Positions 26,912 to 36,285 of a stretch of 40,116 nucleotides of DNA are shown here, piece by piece (the stretch's first letter is position 1; every line of letters starts with the position of its first letter). The translations under genes and the position numbers were made by a program. Source of the stretch: a bacterium. Lineage in GTDB: Bacteria > Bacteroidota > Ignavibacteria > Kapaibacteriales > UBA7675. The notes beneath the pieces were generated by a model. The model made no database searches. It was not told the DNA's origin and saw nothing but the letters and a program-made list of their open reading frames with translations. Location: positions 1-40,116 of the forward strand of contig JAUIKM010000045.1 in assembly GCA_030430495.1 (NCBI GenBank), written 5' to 3'.

Positions 26912-28360
26912 TCAGATCGTAAGACGCAGAACCGGCGAAATCATGAAAAAGTGGTCGGATTCGTAGTAGCGCGTGCTGCGCAGCGGCTGTGCGTACTTGC
27001 CTTCCAGATAGAAGAAGCGGCCAAAGAGCGGAATGTACACGCGGCCCAGCAGAATCTGGTTCGAGTACTGTGCGGAAATCCCGAAGGGAAATGCCGCCTG
27101 GCTGCGGTATTCGACTTTGGCGTAGATCCAGTCGCCTAGTTCGCTGTTTTTATAGGTGCGCAGTCCCAGCACGCCTTCCGTCGATATCTTGGAGATGCGC
27201 TCGTTGTCAATGAAAAACGCCGCTTCACGCACTTCCGCGTAGGAAATACCCAGGTCAAAACGGAAATAGTTTTCAGGTACCGCCGGGTCCAGCCACAGGT
27301 GGTAAAAACCCGTAATCTGGCCCGTACCGCGCAGAATTGGAGCGACCGAAAGAACGTCAAATTTCGGGTCAAGAAATTCGACGGTGCGGCCGCGGCCGGT
27401 ATTTACCGGAAACAGCGCATACGTGCCGGGATCAATGCCTTCGGTTCCCAGCCCCGCAAAGGGCAGGTTCAACTCCACGTGCAGGCCGGCTTCAGGATGT
27501 ACCGGAACGTGGAAATCCAGACCGGCAAAAAACTTGCCACCGGGACCCGCGTTGAGACGGCGCTCTTTGACCCAGTCAAACACGCCGCTGGTTCCGTCTT
27601 CCAGTCCGGTCGAAAGGCGATAGGAGCCGCCGATCCAAACGTCGATCAGATGCGGAATCGCCTTGCGCGTGCGCGTGTCCGTGTTTTCGTACAGCGGACG
27701 GCGCAGACTGGCCATCGCTTCGCCTGCGGACCAGAAGTGGTAACCCACAGCGTCGTTGCCGATGTGAGAACGCAACCAGAAACCGGACTCGCCGACTTTG
27801 ACCGCCTGGTCAAAAGCCGAAAGCGTAAAGGCGTGGTTCACGTTCGTCGGCTCCAGAAAGTCCGTGATGACTTCGTGCTGATACTGCGTCAGCGGAGCGT
27901 CTTTCGGAATTTCGTTGAAGCAGTACGTGCGCTCACCGTAATCGTTGATAAATCCTTTGTACGGGCCGCTGAAGATGATCTCGCCGCTGACGATCCCCGC
28001 CAGGCTTTCCATGTAGGAGTCGATTTCAGAGGCGGTCATGTGGCATTTGCCGCATTCGACCAACAGCAACTGATAGGGCTCGTACGGGTCGTCGATGGAT
28101 TTTGGCGCCGCCGTCACAACGATGTCGTTGACGTCGAGGCTGTCAGCCGGAAAACCGTGCAGAATGAAGACCTGCTCAATCTGAATCTGCAGGTCGTACT
28201 CACAAAGACTCCAGCGCGGAAAGTATCCAACGATGTTCGAGTCGAGCGTCGTCAGGGCGCTGACCAACTGCTTGCGGTTTTGAGGAGGATTGGCCTCGCT
28301 GTGAATCGGCATCGAGACCATGCACGCTACCGCAGCCAGAAAGACAAGTGCACGTTTCAT
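26912..28360 (-). CDS. Predicted outer-membrane barrel protein with a CxxCH site
   Basis: 482 residues from ATG 28360, which opens a typical signal peptide (MKRALVFLAAVACMVS); a start at 28378 is possible. Residues about 45-230 form a domain with cysteines, including CGKCH at 103-107, the pattern of a c-type haem site. The remainder (about 240-482) has repeated aromatic strands such as IGGSYRLSTGL, FRFDLGISYAEV and GRVYIPLFGRFFYLEGKY, ending PVLRLTI, as in an outer-membrane barrel. I do not recognise a family. It follows the other barrel gene and lies before a terminator. Confidence 0.75.
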   Translation of the reverse strand: MKRALVFLAAVACMVSMPIHSEANPPQNRKQLVSALTTLDSNIVGYFPRWSLCEYDLQIQIEQVFILHGFPADSLDVNDIVVTAAPKSIDDPYEPYQLLLVECGKCHMTASEIDSYMESLAGIVSGEIIFSGPYKGFINDYGERTYCFNEIPKDAPLTQYQHEVITDFLEPTNVNHAFTLSAFDQAVKVGESGFWLRSHIGNDAVGYHFWSAGEAMASLRRPLYENTDTRTRKAIPHLIDVWIGGSYRLSTGLEDGTSGVFDWVKERRLNAGPGGKFFAGLDFHVPVHPEAGLHVELNLPFAGLGTEGIDPGTYALFPVNTGRGRTVEFLDPKFDVLSVAPILRGTGQITGFYHLWLDPAVPENYFRFDLGISYAEVREAAFFIDNERISKISTEGVLGLRTYKNSELGDWIYAKVEYRSQAAFPFGISAQYSNQILLGRVYIPLFGRFFYLEGKYAQPLRSTRYYESDHFFMISPVLRLTI

Positions 28361-28490
28361 ATAGTTCGCTTTAATCATAGTATCTGAGTGAGAGTCTGTT
28401 CGCGATATAGGGGTTGAATCGTGAGGCGCGTTGCACATCCGGCGAAACGCTCATGCGCTTCCGGATAAACTCGGCGGCCCCGGCTGCAGT

Positions 28491-30236
28491 TTACCAGTTG
28501 TAAAGCACTCGTACCGAAGGCAGAAATACGCTGCCCGGCTCCCAGGCGTGCTCGTCGCGCAGTGCGGCCGCAAAGCCGCGCGCATCCAGCTTGACCCTGA
28601 CCTGGTCCGATACAGGAATCTGCAACCAGATGTTGCCCCAAATCGCCTCGTCAAAGTACTGAACGCCAAAACCGAAAGGCGTCGTCTCCGCCAGCCCCAT
28701 GAACTCAATGCGGCCGGAAATGCCGCCGCGCGTTTCACTGCCCTGCTCGCGGAACTCTACAACGTCCTCAAATTCGCTGTTCTGATCCGGTTCATATCGC
28801 CAGTCTTCGATCGTGTAGACCGTACCACCAACGCCAAAACGGAACAGATAGTCGTCGTCGACGGCCACCGCAAAGGTGTAGTGCGCCTGTGCGTTGAAGC
28901 GAATGAAGTAATCCAGATCGTTGACATTTTCTTGGAACGTGAACGGATCGGTGTCGCGATCCTTGTAAGATGCCGGTTCGGCGTCACCCAGAACATAACC
29001 GAACGACGCACTAAAAATACCGCTTTTCGGAATAACTTTGATCGGGAAGTCCATCTTGCCGTTGATACCGAAGCTGCCGTGCGTCAGCATGCGATCCGCT
29101 CCGAGGTCTTCGGACAGCGTCGCCCAACCCGACGTCGGCAGAATCACACCCAGCTTGACATTGCTCCAGATGGCATTCAGCGCCACGCGCTCCGACCACA
29201 GACCGGGATAGTTGATCTCGTCGATGCCGTATTTCAGCTCAACGCCGTACTTCGGCAGGTAATTGTTCAGGATGGGCTGATAAGCATCGGCTTCCGCCGC
29301 AGCCAGTTCTTCGCCGCTCAGATCGTTGCCCTCATCATCCTGCGGCGGATAGTAGTAGGGATCCTCGTAGCGGCGGTAGCTTATCTCGTCCACGCCGACA
29401 ACCAGCAGGTTTTCGCGGTAGATGTCCGCCGGCTCGCCGTTGGAAATGCGCAGGTACTGCTGAATGTCCTCAGGCGAAACATTGGCGGAGTTGCGCTCGA
29501 GCGGCGCGGATTTGCCGAAAACCTGCGGGTAGAAGTTGGTTTGTCCAAGACCCTGCAGTTGGGCCGTAATGTTCGAGTAGTCGCGCTGTACGATGGCGTT
29601 CTCAACGTAGTCGTACAGGTTCGCCGCGCCCAGGCTGGAATCGATTTCGTAGGCCTTGAGCTCGTCGATGGTCAGGATGTCCGTCGGCGCAACCGTGTTG
29701 AGGTTGTCCTCCGCTTTTTCCTTGCCTTTGCTCGATTGAATCAGCGAGATGATCGTTGGCGTGACGCCCTGCGGCGCGCGCGTCGTAACGAGGTAGACGT
29801 CTTCGATGCGACGCTTGACCCCGCCATCCTTGATTTTGGCTTCGATGACCGCCTGAATGTCGGGCGTCAGTCGAATACCGAGTCCCTGCAACTGCCTGAC
29901 GACATCCTGGAAGTTGCGGCTGCGCTGTACGGCCGCGTCGATGGCGCGAACCGTGGCGGGGTCGACCTTGGCCAGAATTGCCGGATCGACTTCTTCACCT
30001 TCGTCGCTCGTCGTCAGCAGCTTTTTTACGGTGCTGACGCTCGGCGCCTGCAGACGCAGTACCCAGATGTCGCTGTAGCGATAGTATTTGAGCTTCTGCA
30101 CCAGGGGCCTGATGTCGTTCTGAGCAAACAAATCGCCGCTCAGGAACATCAGCGCCGCCAGTGCGGCCGTTATCGCGGGAACCAGACGGCGGGGGCCTGC
30201 AGCCTTTGCCGCACGGACTTTTTGTGCTTGAATCAT
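28491..30236 (-). CDS. Predicted outer-membrane barrel protein with N-terminal helical domain
   Basis: 581 residues from ATG 30236; the open frame extends upstream into the next gene but MIQAQKVRAAKA opens a signal peptide ending LFAQ. Residues about 45-330 look mostly helical and charged, with QGLG segments (RQLQGLGIRLTPDIQAV, AQLQGLGQTN). About 345-581 is strand-rich with aromatic girdles (GINGKMDFPIKV, YLFRFGVGGTVYTIEDW) and ends VRVLYNW, a C-terminal aromatic residue typical of barrels. No known family is recognised. It sits between the GldM-like gene (139 bp) and the other barrel gene (130 bp). Confidence 0.75.
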   Translation of the reverse strand: MIQAQKVRAAKAAGPRRLVPAITAALAALMFLSGDLFAQNDIRPLVQKLKYYRYSDIWVLRLQAPSVSTVKKLLTTSDEGEEVDPAILAKVDPATVRAIDAAVQRSRNFQDVVRQLQGLGIRLTPDIQAVIEAKIKDGGVKRRIEDVYLVTTRAPQGVTPTIISLIQSSKGKEKAEDNLNTVAPTDILTIDELKAYEIDSSLGAANLYDYVENAIVQRDYSNITAQLQGLGQTNFYPQVFGKSAPLERNSANVSPEDIQQYLRISNGEPADIYRENLLVVGVDEISYRRYEDPYYYPPQDDEGNDLSGEELAAAEADAYQPILNNYLPKYGVELKYGIDEINYPGLWSERVALNAIWSNVKLGVILPTSGWATLSEDLGADRMLTHGSFGINGKMDFPIKVIPKSGIFSASFGYVLGDAEPASYKDRDTDPFTFQENVNDLDYFIRFNAQAHYTFAVAVDDDYLFRFGVGGTVYTIEDWRYEPDQNSEFEDVVEFREQGSETRGGISGRIEFMGLAETTPFGFGVQYFDEAIWGNIWLQIPVSDQVRVKLDARGFAAALRDEHAWEPGSVFLPSVRVLYNW

Positions 30237-30375
30237 CGCGCTCTTTACGTAAGTATGAATGATAGTTCTGTTCTTTGTGATTACATGTCTCGCCCGCTGG
30301 GCGCCTGGCGGCTCTTCCTCTTCATACCTCCAGGCTACTGCGCGTCGGGTCCCCCTTCCCCGGGAACCGCTATCA

Positions 30376-32682
30376 TTACCTGCGCGGCGGCGGGCGACGT
30401 CCACCAGGTCCGCCTCCACGCGTTCTGGCCACCTCATGCGAAACCGTCACGTTGAACGTTCCGACCGCCGGCGATGATGTCACGCCGTTGATTGAGTTGC
30501 GCACCGTCGTGGACAGACTGATGTCAACATAGCCGGAAATCTCTTCTTCGCGACCAAGGTCGCCTTCAAAGTTGATGTTGACCGTGTACATGCCGTCGCC
30601 CTGGTCTTCCACGTAACTTTCCGTCGGCTGGAAGTCCGGTGCAAGCGAAGCCGTGATTTCACCAACTTCAGGCATGGACAATTCATCCGGTGTGGAGGTC
30701 ACGGCGGACGTATCTACGATCGCCGGCACGACGCGAATGTCGCGAAGACTGAGCGTGAATTTCTTCGTGCTCGTTCCGGATGTCTTGGTCGATACACGCG
30801 TGAAGTCGAACGAAGGCGGCTCCTGATTGATCGTCTTCGACGCCGCGGGATACAGGTCGACTTCTTCGTTGGTGTAGGGCGAAATCCAGGTGATCCGCAG
30901 ACTGGCCGTTTGGGCCGAAGCCGGGATCTTCATGATCTGGCTCAGACCATAGGTCGGCGCCGTCTGCTCGAGCGAATTGAGTCCGGCGTAGGTGCGGAAC
31001 TGGTTCGCGGGGATTTTCCCTTCGCTGGTCGGCGTCGCCTCAACCGTAAGAGCATAGCCGTAGTAGAGGCTGTTCATCTTGAAGTCGAGATCGTTTTTGC
31101 TGTCCTGCGTCAGACCCGTCGGATAGACTTCCAACGGCGTGACTTCTTCTTTGACCTTGCTGGCGTTTTTCTGTACGACCTGAATCGTGTAGTTGCCCGG
31201 CTCCAGCACGCGGTCTGCAACCGCCTTGTACAGCTTCTTGCCGCCGCGAACGGATTCGGAACCGCCGCCCGCTTCCGCCACCGCGCCGATCGGCTCGATA
31301 GACAGCGGAATCTGCTGGCCGCTGGCCGTCAGAATAATACCGGTCGGTACGTTGTTGCCCTGGAACGGACCCGACGTAAAGGTGAACGCCGGACGCAATT
31401 TGTCGAAGTAAAACACGCCTTCGGGCGGCAGGTCAACATAGGGGTCGGCAATGTTCATCGGCGGTTTGATCACGCGGATGTCGATCTCTTTGGTGCCCTG
31501 ATTCTGCTGGAAGAAGTCCGACATATTCGGCGCCAGCAGCTTGCCGATATAACCGTAGAGGTCGATCTGCGACATCAGGCGCGTTGCCTCGTTGTCGTCG
31601 TCGAACTCGCCGGCTACGCGGCGCTCGCTCACGCGTTTCTTGGCTTCTTCCAGTTGTTTGTCGTAATCCGCCGCTACCTGGCGCACTTCAACTTCGCCGC
31701 CACGTGCTTCAAACAACATCTCTGCCGACGGAACGCCGAGGCCTTCCAGTCGCTTGGTCAATTCCTTGTGAACCGTTTTGAGTTCTTTAACCTTCAGTTG
31801 CACCGTCCCGATGTTGACCTTGGCATCGTCGGGTACGGCGTCAATCGTCAGCATGTCGGCATCCGCGCCGCCCAGACCGAGAATCTTGTTCGTGCGCGAA
31901 CCGAAGCGAAGTTTGTACCAGCCCGGTTTCTGCGGCGCCTGAAAGCGCACCACAAACACGCGTTTTTTCAGTTTGTTGTCGTCTTTGGCAGCCAGTTCCA
32001 TGGTCGAATTCTGGTCGTACCAGAACACGCTGTCGGCTTTGATGGCTTCGGGCGGCGCGTGTGCCGCCAGGTCCCCGACCTCATGCGTAAAGTCGCTGTA
32101 CATCGGTTCTTCCCAGGAGTGCGTGGCCCCCGTGTCCAGCTCAAGACGGCGCACCATCTGCAGACGCCAGTAGTCGCCGTCGATCTCATCGCCGATTATC
32201 TGTCCTTCTTCGGTCAGGTTGATCAGCTCAAGCGAATCGCTCGACGGAAAAGTCGGCGATTGCTCGGGATCGAGGCTGGGGTGGAAGAATATCTGGTATT
32301 CCAGCTCTTCCACGTTGGCGAGCCGGATGTTTGTGCGGTATTTCTCGTGATAGTCTTCCTTCGTCGGATCGAGATCCTCGTGGCCGGAAATGTCCGTTAC
32401 GCCGACTTCGATCTCGTATTCGCGGTCCTGGCGAATCTCCGGACCGTCGCCCGTTTTGACTTCCTGCAGCGTGATTTCGTCTTTCGGTTTTGTGCTGATG
32501 CCTTCGCTGCCTGCGCCCGTTTGCAACTGGGAGAGAATGCTCTCCACAATGCGCATCGTTTCTTTCTGCTTCTGGATAAGGTGTTCTTCGGCTTCGTCAC
32601 GCTCTACGATGATGATCAGAAGCTCGAGAATCACAGCGAGGTAAAGTACAAAGTAGACCTTCCCCGCACCGCCTTGTGCCAT
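30376..32682 (-). CDS. GldM/PorM-like protein, one N-terminal transmembrane helix
   Basis: 768 residues. GGAGAAG precedes ATG 32682. A single transmembrane helix (about 9-27, with Glu20 inside it) is followed directly by helical charged sequence and a large extracytoplasmic region: beta-rich parts, a coiled coil near 320-370 (VKELKTVHKELTKRLEGLG), more beta domains, and a Gly/Pro/Arg tail GGGPGGRRPPPRR. This topology and the helix sequence resemble GldM/PorM of the type IX secretion motor, but the protein is longer than GldM (~513) and no gldL or gldN is adjacent. T9SS cargo in the window makes the link plausible; homology is not demonstrated. Confidence 0.6.
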   Translation of the reverse strand: MAQGGAGKVYFVLYLAVILELLIIIVERDEAEEHLIQKQKETMRIVESILSQLQTGAGSEGISTKPKDEITLQEVKTGDGPEIRQDREYEIEVGVTDISGHEDLDPTKEDYHEKYRTNIRLANVEELEYQIFFHPSLDPEQSPTFPSSDSLELINLTEEGQIIGDEIDGDYWRLQMVRRLELDTGATHSWEEPMYSDFTHEVGDLAAHAPPEAIKADSVFWYDQNSTMELAAKDDNKLKKRVFVVRFQAPQKPGWYKLRFGSRTNKILGLGGADADMLTIDAVPDDAKVNIGTVQLKVKELKTVHKELTKRLEGLGVPSAEMLFEARGGEVEVRQVAADYDKQLEEAKKRVSERRVAGEFDDDNEATRLMSQIDLYGYIGKLLAPNMSDFFQQNQGTKEIDIRVIKPPMNIADPYVDLPPEGVFYFDKLRPAFTFTSGPFQGNNVPTGIILTASGQQIPLSIEPIGAVAEAGGGSESVRGGKKLYKAVADRVLEPGNYTIQVVQKNASKVKEEVTPLEVYPTGLTQDSKNDLDFKMNSLYYGYALTVEATPTSEGKIPANQFRTYAGLNSLEQTAPTYGLSQIMKIPASAQTASLRITWISPYTNEEVDLYPAASKTINQEPPSFDFTRVSTKTSGTSTKKFTLSLRDIRVVPAIVDTSAVTSTPDELSMPEVGEITASLAPDFQPTESYVEDQGDGMYTVNINFEGDLGREEEISGYVDISLSTTVRNSINGVTSSPAVGTFNVTVSHEVARTRGGGPGGRRPPPRR

Positions 32683-33226
32683 AAATACTTCTCCGCAGAC
32701 TATTGTATAGTGTTCTGAAAATTTTCGACGTTGAGATCAGGTTCTCGTAGCAGCGTAAGCGCTCCCGTCCGGCGCATTTTGTGCTTTGTGCTTCCGGTGT
32801 AATCCGTTGCCCTGCGTAAAGTCACACGTAACAACGGGATTGATGAACTGGGCTTCAGAGATTTCGAGTTACCTGATTGATGCGTTGATCCGTTGACGCC
32901 GCGGCGAAAATATGCTTACGACCCGGACTCAGGCGCGGCGCCATGATATAGTTGCCCAGTTAGGGCGAAAACTTTAATACTATCATCTTTTGAAACAAAA
33001 ATCAAGCCGGATTTTGCCAAAAGACAATTTTGTCGTATCAAAATTTGTCGTCCCTGCTCGTGCTATGCAATCAAAACCCTACCTTGTTGCGTCTAACCCG
33101 CCGATAGAATTTCCGCCGGCGGGATAGTCAATCCCGGTCGCGCAATTTGGTCACATGCACCGCGCCTGTTTGTACGCTGCGCGGCGCCCGTTCATCCCAA
33201 TGTTCCCTCAATGTTCAATGGTCAAC
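32683..33226. other. AT-rich divergent control region
   Basis: The interval between the GldM-like gene and the MauE-like gene. Bases about 32960-33110 are much richer in A/T than the flanks, as expected for promoters in both directions. GACAA-TT-TTGTC at 33023-33034 is a small inverted repeat that could be an operator. On the minus side TATACAAT lies about 25 bp upstream of the GldM-like start. No gene is seen. Confidence 0.45.
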
Positions 33227-33706
33227 ATGAAAACTCCATCCGTCCTCAATAATCCCGTTCTGGTCGCCGCCGCCCGGCTGGTGCTCGGCATGGTCTTCCT
33301 CGTTGCCGCCGTCGCCAAAATCGCCGACCCCGACACCTTCGCCAAATCCATTATCGGCTACGAAATGCTGCCCTACGGCCTGACCAATCTCGTGGCCCTT
33401 TTCATTCCCTGGCTGGAAGTCATCTGCGGCCTCTTTGTCATCTTCGGCGTGCGGCTGCGCGTCAGCGCCGGCCTTATTCTGGGCATGCTTCTCGTTTTTA
33501 CCACCGCAATCGTCATCGCTGTTCTGCAGGGCAAGGAACTCAGCTGCGGTTGTTTCGGCGACGCCGGCGACGCCAAAATCGGCTGGCCCAAGGTGCTCGA
33601 AAATGTCGGCCTGATACTGCTTGCACTTTATATCGTCCTTTTTCCCAACGATCGCATCGGCCTTGTTCCGCAGCCCGACTCGCACGCACAGCAGGCCGCC
33701 GGCTGA
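33227..33706 (+). CDS. MauE/DoxX-family membrane protein
   Basis: 159 residues from ATG 33227; earlier in-frame starts would add a non-hydrophobic N-terminus. Four hydrophobic segments (AAARLVLGMVFLVAAVAKI, LVALFIPWLEVICGLFVIF, AGLILGMLLVFTTAIVIAVL, VLENVGLILLALYIVLF) and the motif GKELSCGCFG identify the MauE/DoxX-like group, inner-membrane proteins linked to disulfide or quinone redox chemistry. No mau genes are nearby; the exported thiol proteins at 19-20 kb are the only related functions in the window. Repeat R3 copy 7 follows the gene. Confidence 0.85.
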   Translation: MKTPSVLNNPVLVAAARLVLGMVFLVAAVAKIADPDTFAKSIIGYEMLPYGLTNLVALFIPWLEVICGLFVIFGVRLRVSAGLILGMLLVFTTAIVIAVLQGKELSCGCFGDAGDAKIGWPKVLENVGLILLALYIVLFPNDRIGLVPQPDSHAQQAAG

Positions 33707-33739
33707 CCGGAGCCGCTTTTCCTCACACGCCGTACCGCA

Positions 33740-33797
33740 AAAACCCCCTGAGCGCTGCGCCCTGCTCCGCATGGCTGGCTTCTTCTTTTTGTTCGTC
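33740..33797 (-). repeat. Boundary repeat R3, copy 7 (core at 33787-33797)
   Basis: On the minus strand GACGAACAAAA, then AAGCCAGCC and a later GGGCGCAGC, so both halves are present in diverged form. It lies downstream of the MauE-like gene, in the opposite orientation to it. Confidence 0.6.
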
Positions 33798-34074
33798 GCC
33801 GGGAGCCCAGCCTCCTGCCGGCGCGTGAACGGTATTTTTTGCCGCCGCGACCGCGGGCTTGACATATAAACGCTGCGATTATCCTGGAATATTGACCGCT
33901 TGACCACGCGCTGTGGACCTTGGCGTTTTTGCGCTTGTATTCGGGTTTGCCTCTTCACACTTTGAGCTTCGAAGGCGGGCGCTCCACCGCCGGGGACAGA
34001 CTCCGCGCTCCGCGCCGTCCGACATGCGCAGGGAAACAGTTGCTCGCGCGTGGACCGCAGGCCTGCAACCCGTC

Positions 34075-34138
34075 AACAAACAAAAGGGAAAAACAAGCCG
34101 CCCGGCCGCCGCTCCGCGGAGGGAGGAGGCGAAGTGTC
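34075..34138 (+). repeat. Boundary repeat R3, copy 8 (core at 34075-34085)
   Basis: AACAAACAAAA, then AAAAACAAGCCG and GGAGGCGAAG. It lies upstream of the metallopeptidase gene in the same orientation. Confidence 0.65.
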
Positions 34139-34241
34139 AGGGCCGCAACACTGCCGCATGCCATCTGAAAAACGTATCTTGGACCCGGAAATCCGGAGCA
34201 GGAAACATGAAACAACGCGCCAACGTCCGAAGAAACAGCCC

Positions 34242-34988
34242 ATGAGTTCGGCCAGAATCGTTGAACAGATCGACGATATCAGCTACGAAATCCGGCGGAC
34301 CCGCAACGCCAAGCGCATCAGTCTGCGCATCGCCGATGACGGCCGCGTCTGGGTGTCGATGCCGCCGCGCGTCCCCCTGCGCGAAGCGCGTGAGTTTGTG
34401 CGCGACCACGTAGAAAAAATCCGCGAGCACCTCGATGCCGGACAGAAACGCCGCGACCGCATCCTGGATGAAAAGGAAGCACTGCGCCTGCCCTTCAAAG
34501 GCAAGTGGTATACCGTGGATCTGCTGAGCGACGAAGGTCCCGCGATGGTGCGGCTGCCGCGCAATGACGAGCGCCTGAGCATTCGCGTCGAAGCCGATGT
34601 GCCGGTAGAAGATCGACGCCGCATCGCAATTGTGCAGTGGCAAAACCGCATGATCGACGCCGCCAACCGCGAGCTGCCGCAGCGCGCCGTTGAGCTCTCG
34701 CATCGCCACGAACTGTTGGTGCGACGCATCCGCATCGGCGACCAGCGCAGCCGCTGGGGATCCTGCTCGAAGGCCAACAAATCCGTCAACCTGAACTGGC
34801 GCTGCGTGCTCTTTCCCGACGATGTGCGCGACTACCTGATCCTGCACGAACTGGCGCACCTGCTGCACGCCGATCATTCGGCCGACTTCTGGAATCAGGT
34901 CGGCGAGTGGTGCGCGGACTACCGCCGTTGCGACAACTGGATAACCGCGCACGGTCCCAAATTGATGGAAGTGACGCGCGTCATGTGA
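34242..34988 (+). CDS. YgjP-like (DUF45/M48-type) metallopeptidase
   Basis: 248 residues from ATG 34242. The C-terminal half carries the YgjP signature: RIRIGDQRSRWGSCSKANK (about 162-180), then HELAHLLHADH with zinc ligands His202, His206 and His212 and catalytic Glu203. The N-terminal half is a charged beta/helical domain (ISYEIRRTRNAKRISLRI) as in other family members. It has no signal peptide and is probably cytoplasmic; substrates of this family are unknown. It stands alone between an R3 copy and the kynA operon. Confidence 0.9.
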   Translation: MSSARIVEQIDDISYEIRRTRNAKRISLRIADDGRVWVSMPPRVPLREAREFVRDHVEKIREHLDAGQKRRDRILDEKEALRLPFKGKWYTVDLLSDEGPAMVRLPRNDERLSIRVEADVPVEDRRRIAIVQWQNRMIDAANRELPQRAVELSHRHELLVRRIRIGDQRSRWGSCSKANKSVNLNWRCVLFPDDVRDYLILHELAHLLHADHSADFWNQVGEWCADYRRCDNWITAHGPKLMEVTRVM

Positions 34989-35150
34989 ACGCCCGCGCTG
35001 TTTGCCCGCGGCGGCAAAGCCATCGATCCGACGCAAATCCGCAGGTAGCGGCCGCATCTCATTGTTCAGGTGTGTGAAAATTTTAGCTTGTGATTTTTCC
35101 CGGCGCGCGGTGCGCCGTTCAACCATTTATTCTCCGTCCGGAGTAGCAAC

Positions 35151-36272
35151 ATGACTGATTCACCAGATTCAAAAAACACGTCGGCGTTTAAACACAAGGA
35201 CCAGTACTATCGCGATTACCTGCAGCTCGACACAATTCTGAATGCACAGCACATGGTGAGTTCGGAGCCGGGCAACATCGAAGCGCATGATGAGATGCTG
35301 TTCATCATCACGCACCAGGCCTATGAGCTGTGGTTCAAACAGGTTCTGTTTGAGGTCGGAGCCGTCATCGGCATCTTCAGTCAGGAAAATGTCGCGGAAA
35401 AAGATGTCGCGCTGGCGCACCACTACCTGAATCGCATCAACCGCATCATGCCGGTGCTTATCAGCCAGTTCGACATTATAGAAACGATGACGCCCGGCGC
35501 GTTCACCGATTTCCGTTCATATCTGAATCCGGCCAGCGGATTCCAGAGCCTGCAGTTTCGCCAGTTGGAAATCGGCCTCGGGCTGCGCGCGGCCGAACGC
35601 CGCGAATTCGGCGGACAAACGTTTCACTCGCGGCTAGACCAGCGCGACCGCGACGCGGCGCACAAGGCGACGGAGCATGCTTCACTGCTGGAAGTCATGA
35701 TAAAATGGCTCGAGCGCATGCCCTTCCTTGAGCACAAGGACTTTACCTTCAGCGAGGCGCTTAAAAACGTCGTGCATGAAATGTACGAAGCCGACCGCGA
35801 GCGCCTGCGCAACTCCGATTCGCCGGCGGACGGCATCCAGCAACAGCTGGACCAGATCGACAAAACGGAAGCCGGCTTCGACGCTCTCTTCGACGCCGAA
35901 AAGTTTGAAGCGCTGCGCCGGGAGGGCAACCTGCGCCTTTCAATGCGCGCTTCACACGCCGTGCTGTTTATCTTTCTGTACAAGGACTATCCGCTGCTGC
36001 AGATACCTTACCGCCTGCTGACGCAGTTGATCGAGCTGGACGAAAACATGGCGATCTGGCGTTTCAGACACGCCCAGATGGTCTCCCGCATGATCGGCTC
36101 AAAGATCGGCACGGGCGGCTCTTCCGGTCACTCCTACCTTATCATGACGGCGGACAAACACCGCGTTTTCACTGAAATCAGCAATATCAGCTCCTACCTG
36201 ATTCCCGGTCAGTTTATTCCCGCGCTGCCGGACGGTCTCGCCAAAAAACTGGAGTTCAACTTCGAATCCTGA
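35151..36272 (+). CDS. kynA: Tryptophan 2,3-dioxygenase
   Basis: 373 residues; a haem enzyme that oxidises tryptophan to N-formylkynurenine. FIITHQAYELWFKQ places His55, the distal active-site histidine at the same number as in Xanthomonas TDO, and WRFRHAQMVSRMIGSKIGTGGSSG places the haem ligand His307. It is longer than typical bacterial TDO (~280-300), with an extra central region (about 185-270), closer in length to animal enzymes. CGGAG precedes ATG 35151. It opens an apparent operon with comF 13 bp downstream. No kynU or formamidase gene is nearby. Confidence 0.95.
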   Translation: MTDSPDSKNTSAFKHKDQYYRDYLQLDTILNAQHMVSSEPGNIEAHDEMLFIITHQAYELWFKQVLFEVGAVIGIFSQENVAEKDVALAHHYLNRINRIMPVLISQFDIIETMTPGAFTDFRSYLNPASGFQSLQFRQLEIGLGLRAAERREFGGQTFHSRLDQRDRDAAHKATEHASLLEVMIKWLERMPFLEHKDFTFSEALKNVVHEMYEADRERLRNSDSPADGIQQQLDQIDKTEAGFDALFDAEKFEALRREGNLRLSMRASHAVLFIFLYKDYPLLQIPYRLLTQLIELDENMAIWRFRHAQMVSRMIGSKIGTGGSSGHSYLIMTADKHRVFTEISNISSYLIPGQFIPALPDGLAKKLEFNFES

Positions 36273-36285
36273 GCGGAGGGAGCGG

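Larger units (their letters stand above)
33707..34241. other. Gene-free interval with two R3 copies
   Basis: Two divergent R3 copies (33787-33797 minus and 34075-34085 plus) lie here, about 280 bp apart. The overlapping open frames on both strands have low-complexity Arg/Pro/Ala-rich translations, and I do not call them. Confidence 0.6.

Noticed and set aside
33215-33958. 247-codon minus-strand open frame opposite the MauE-like gene
   Set aside because: The plus strand encodes a clear membrane protein with the GKELSCGCFG motif; the reverse frame is low complexity.
34137-35126. 329-codon minus-strand open frame opposite the metallopeptidase
   Set aside because: The plus strand carries an intact HELAH zinc site and YgjP signature; the reverse frame is its shadow.
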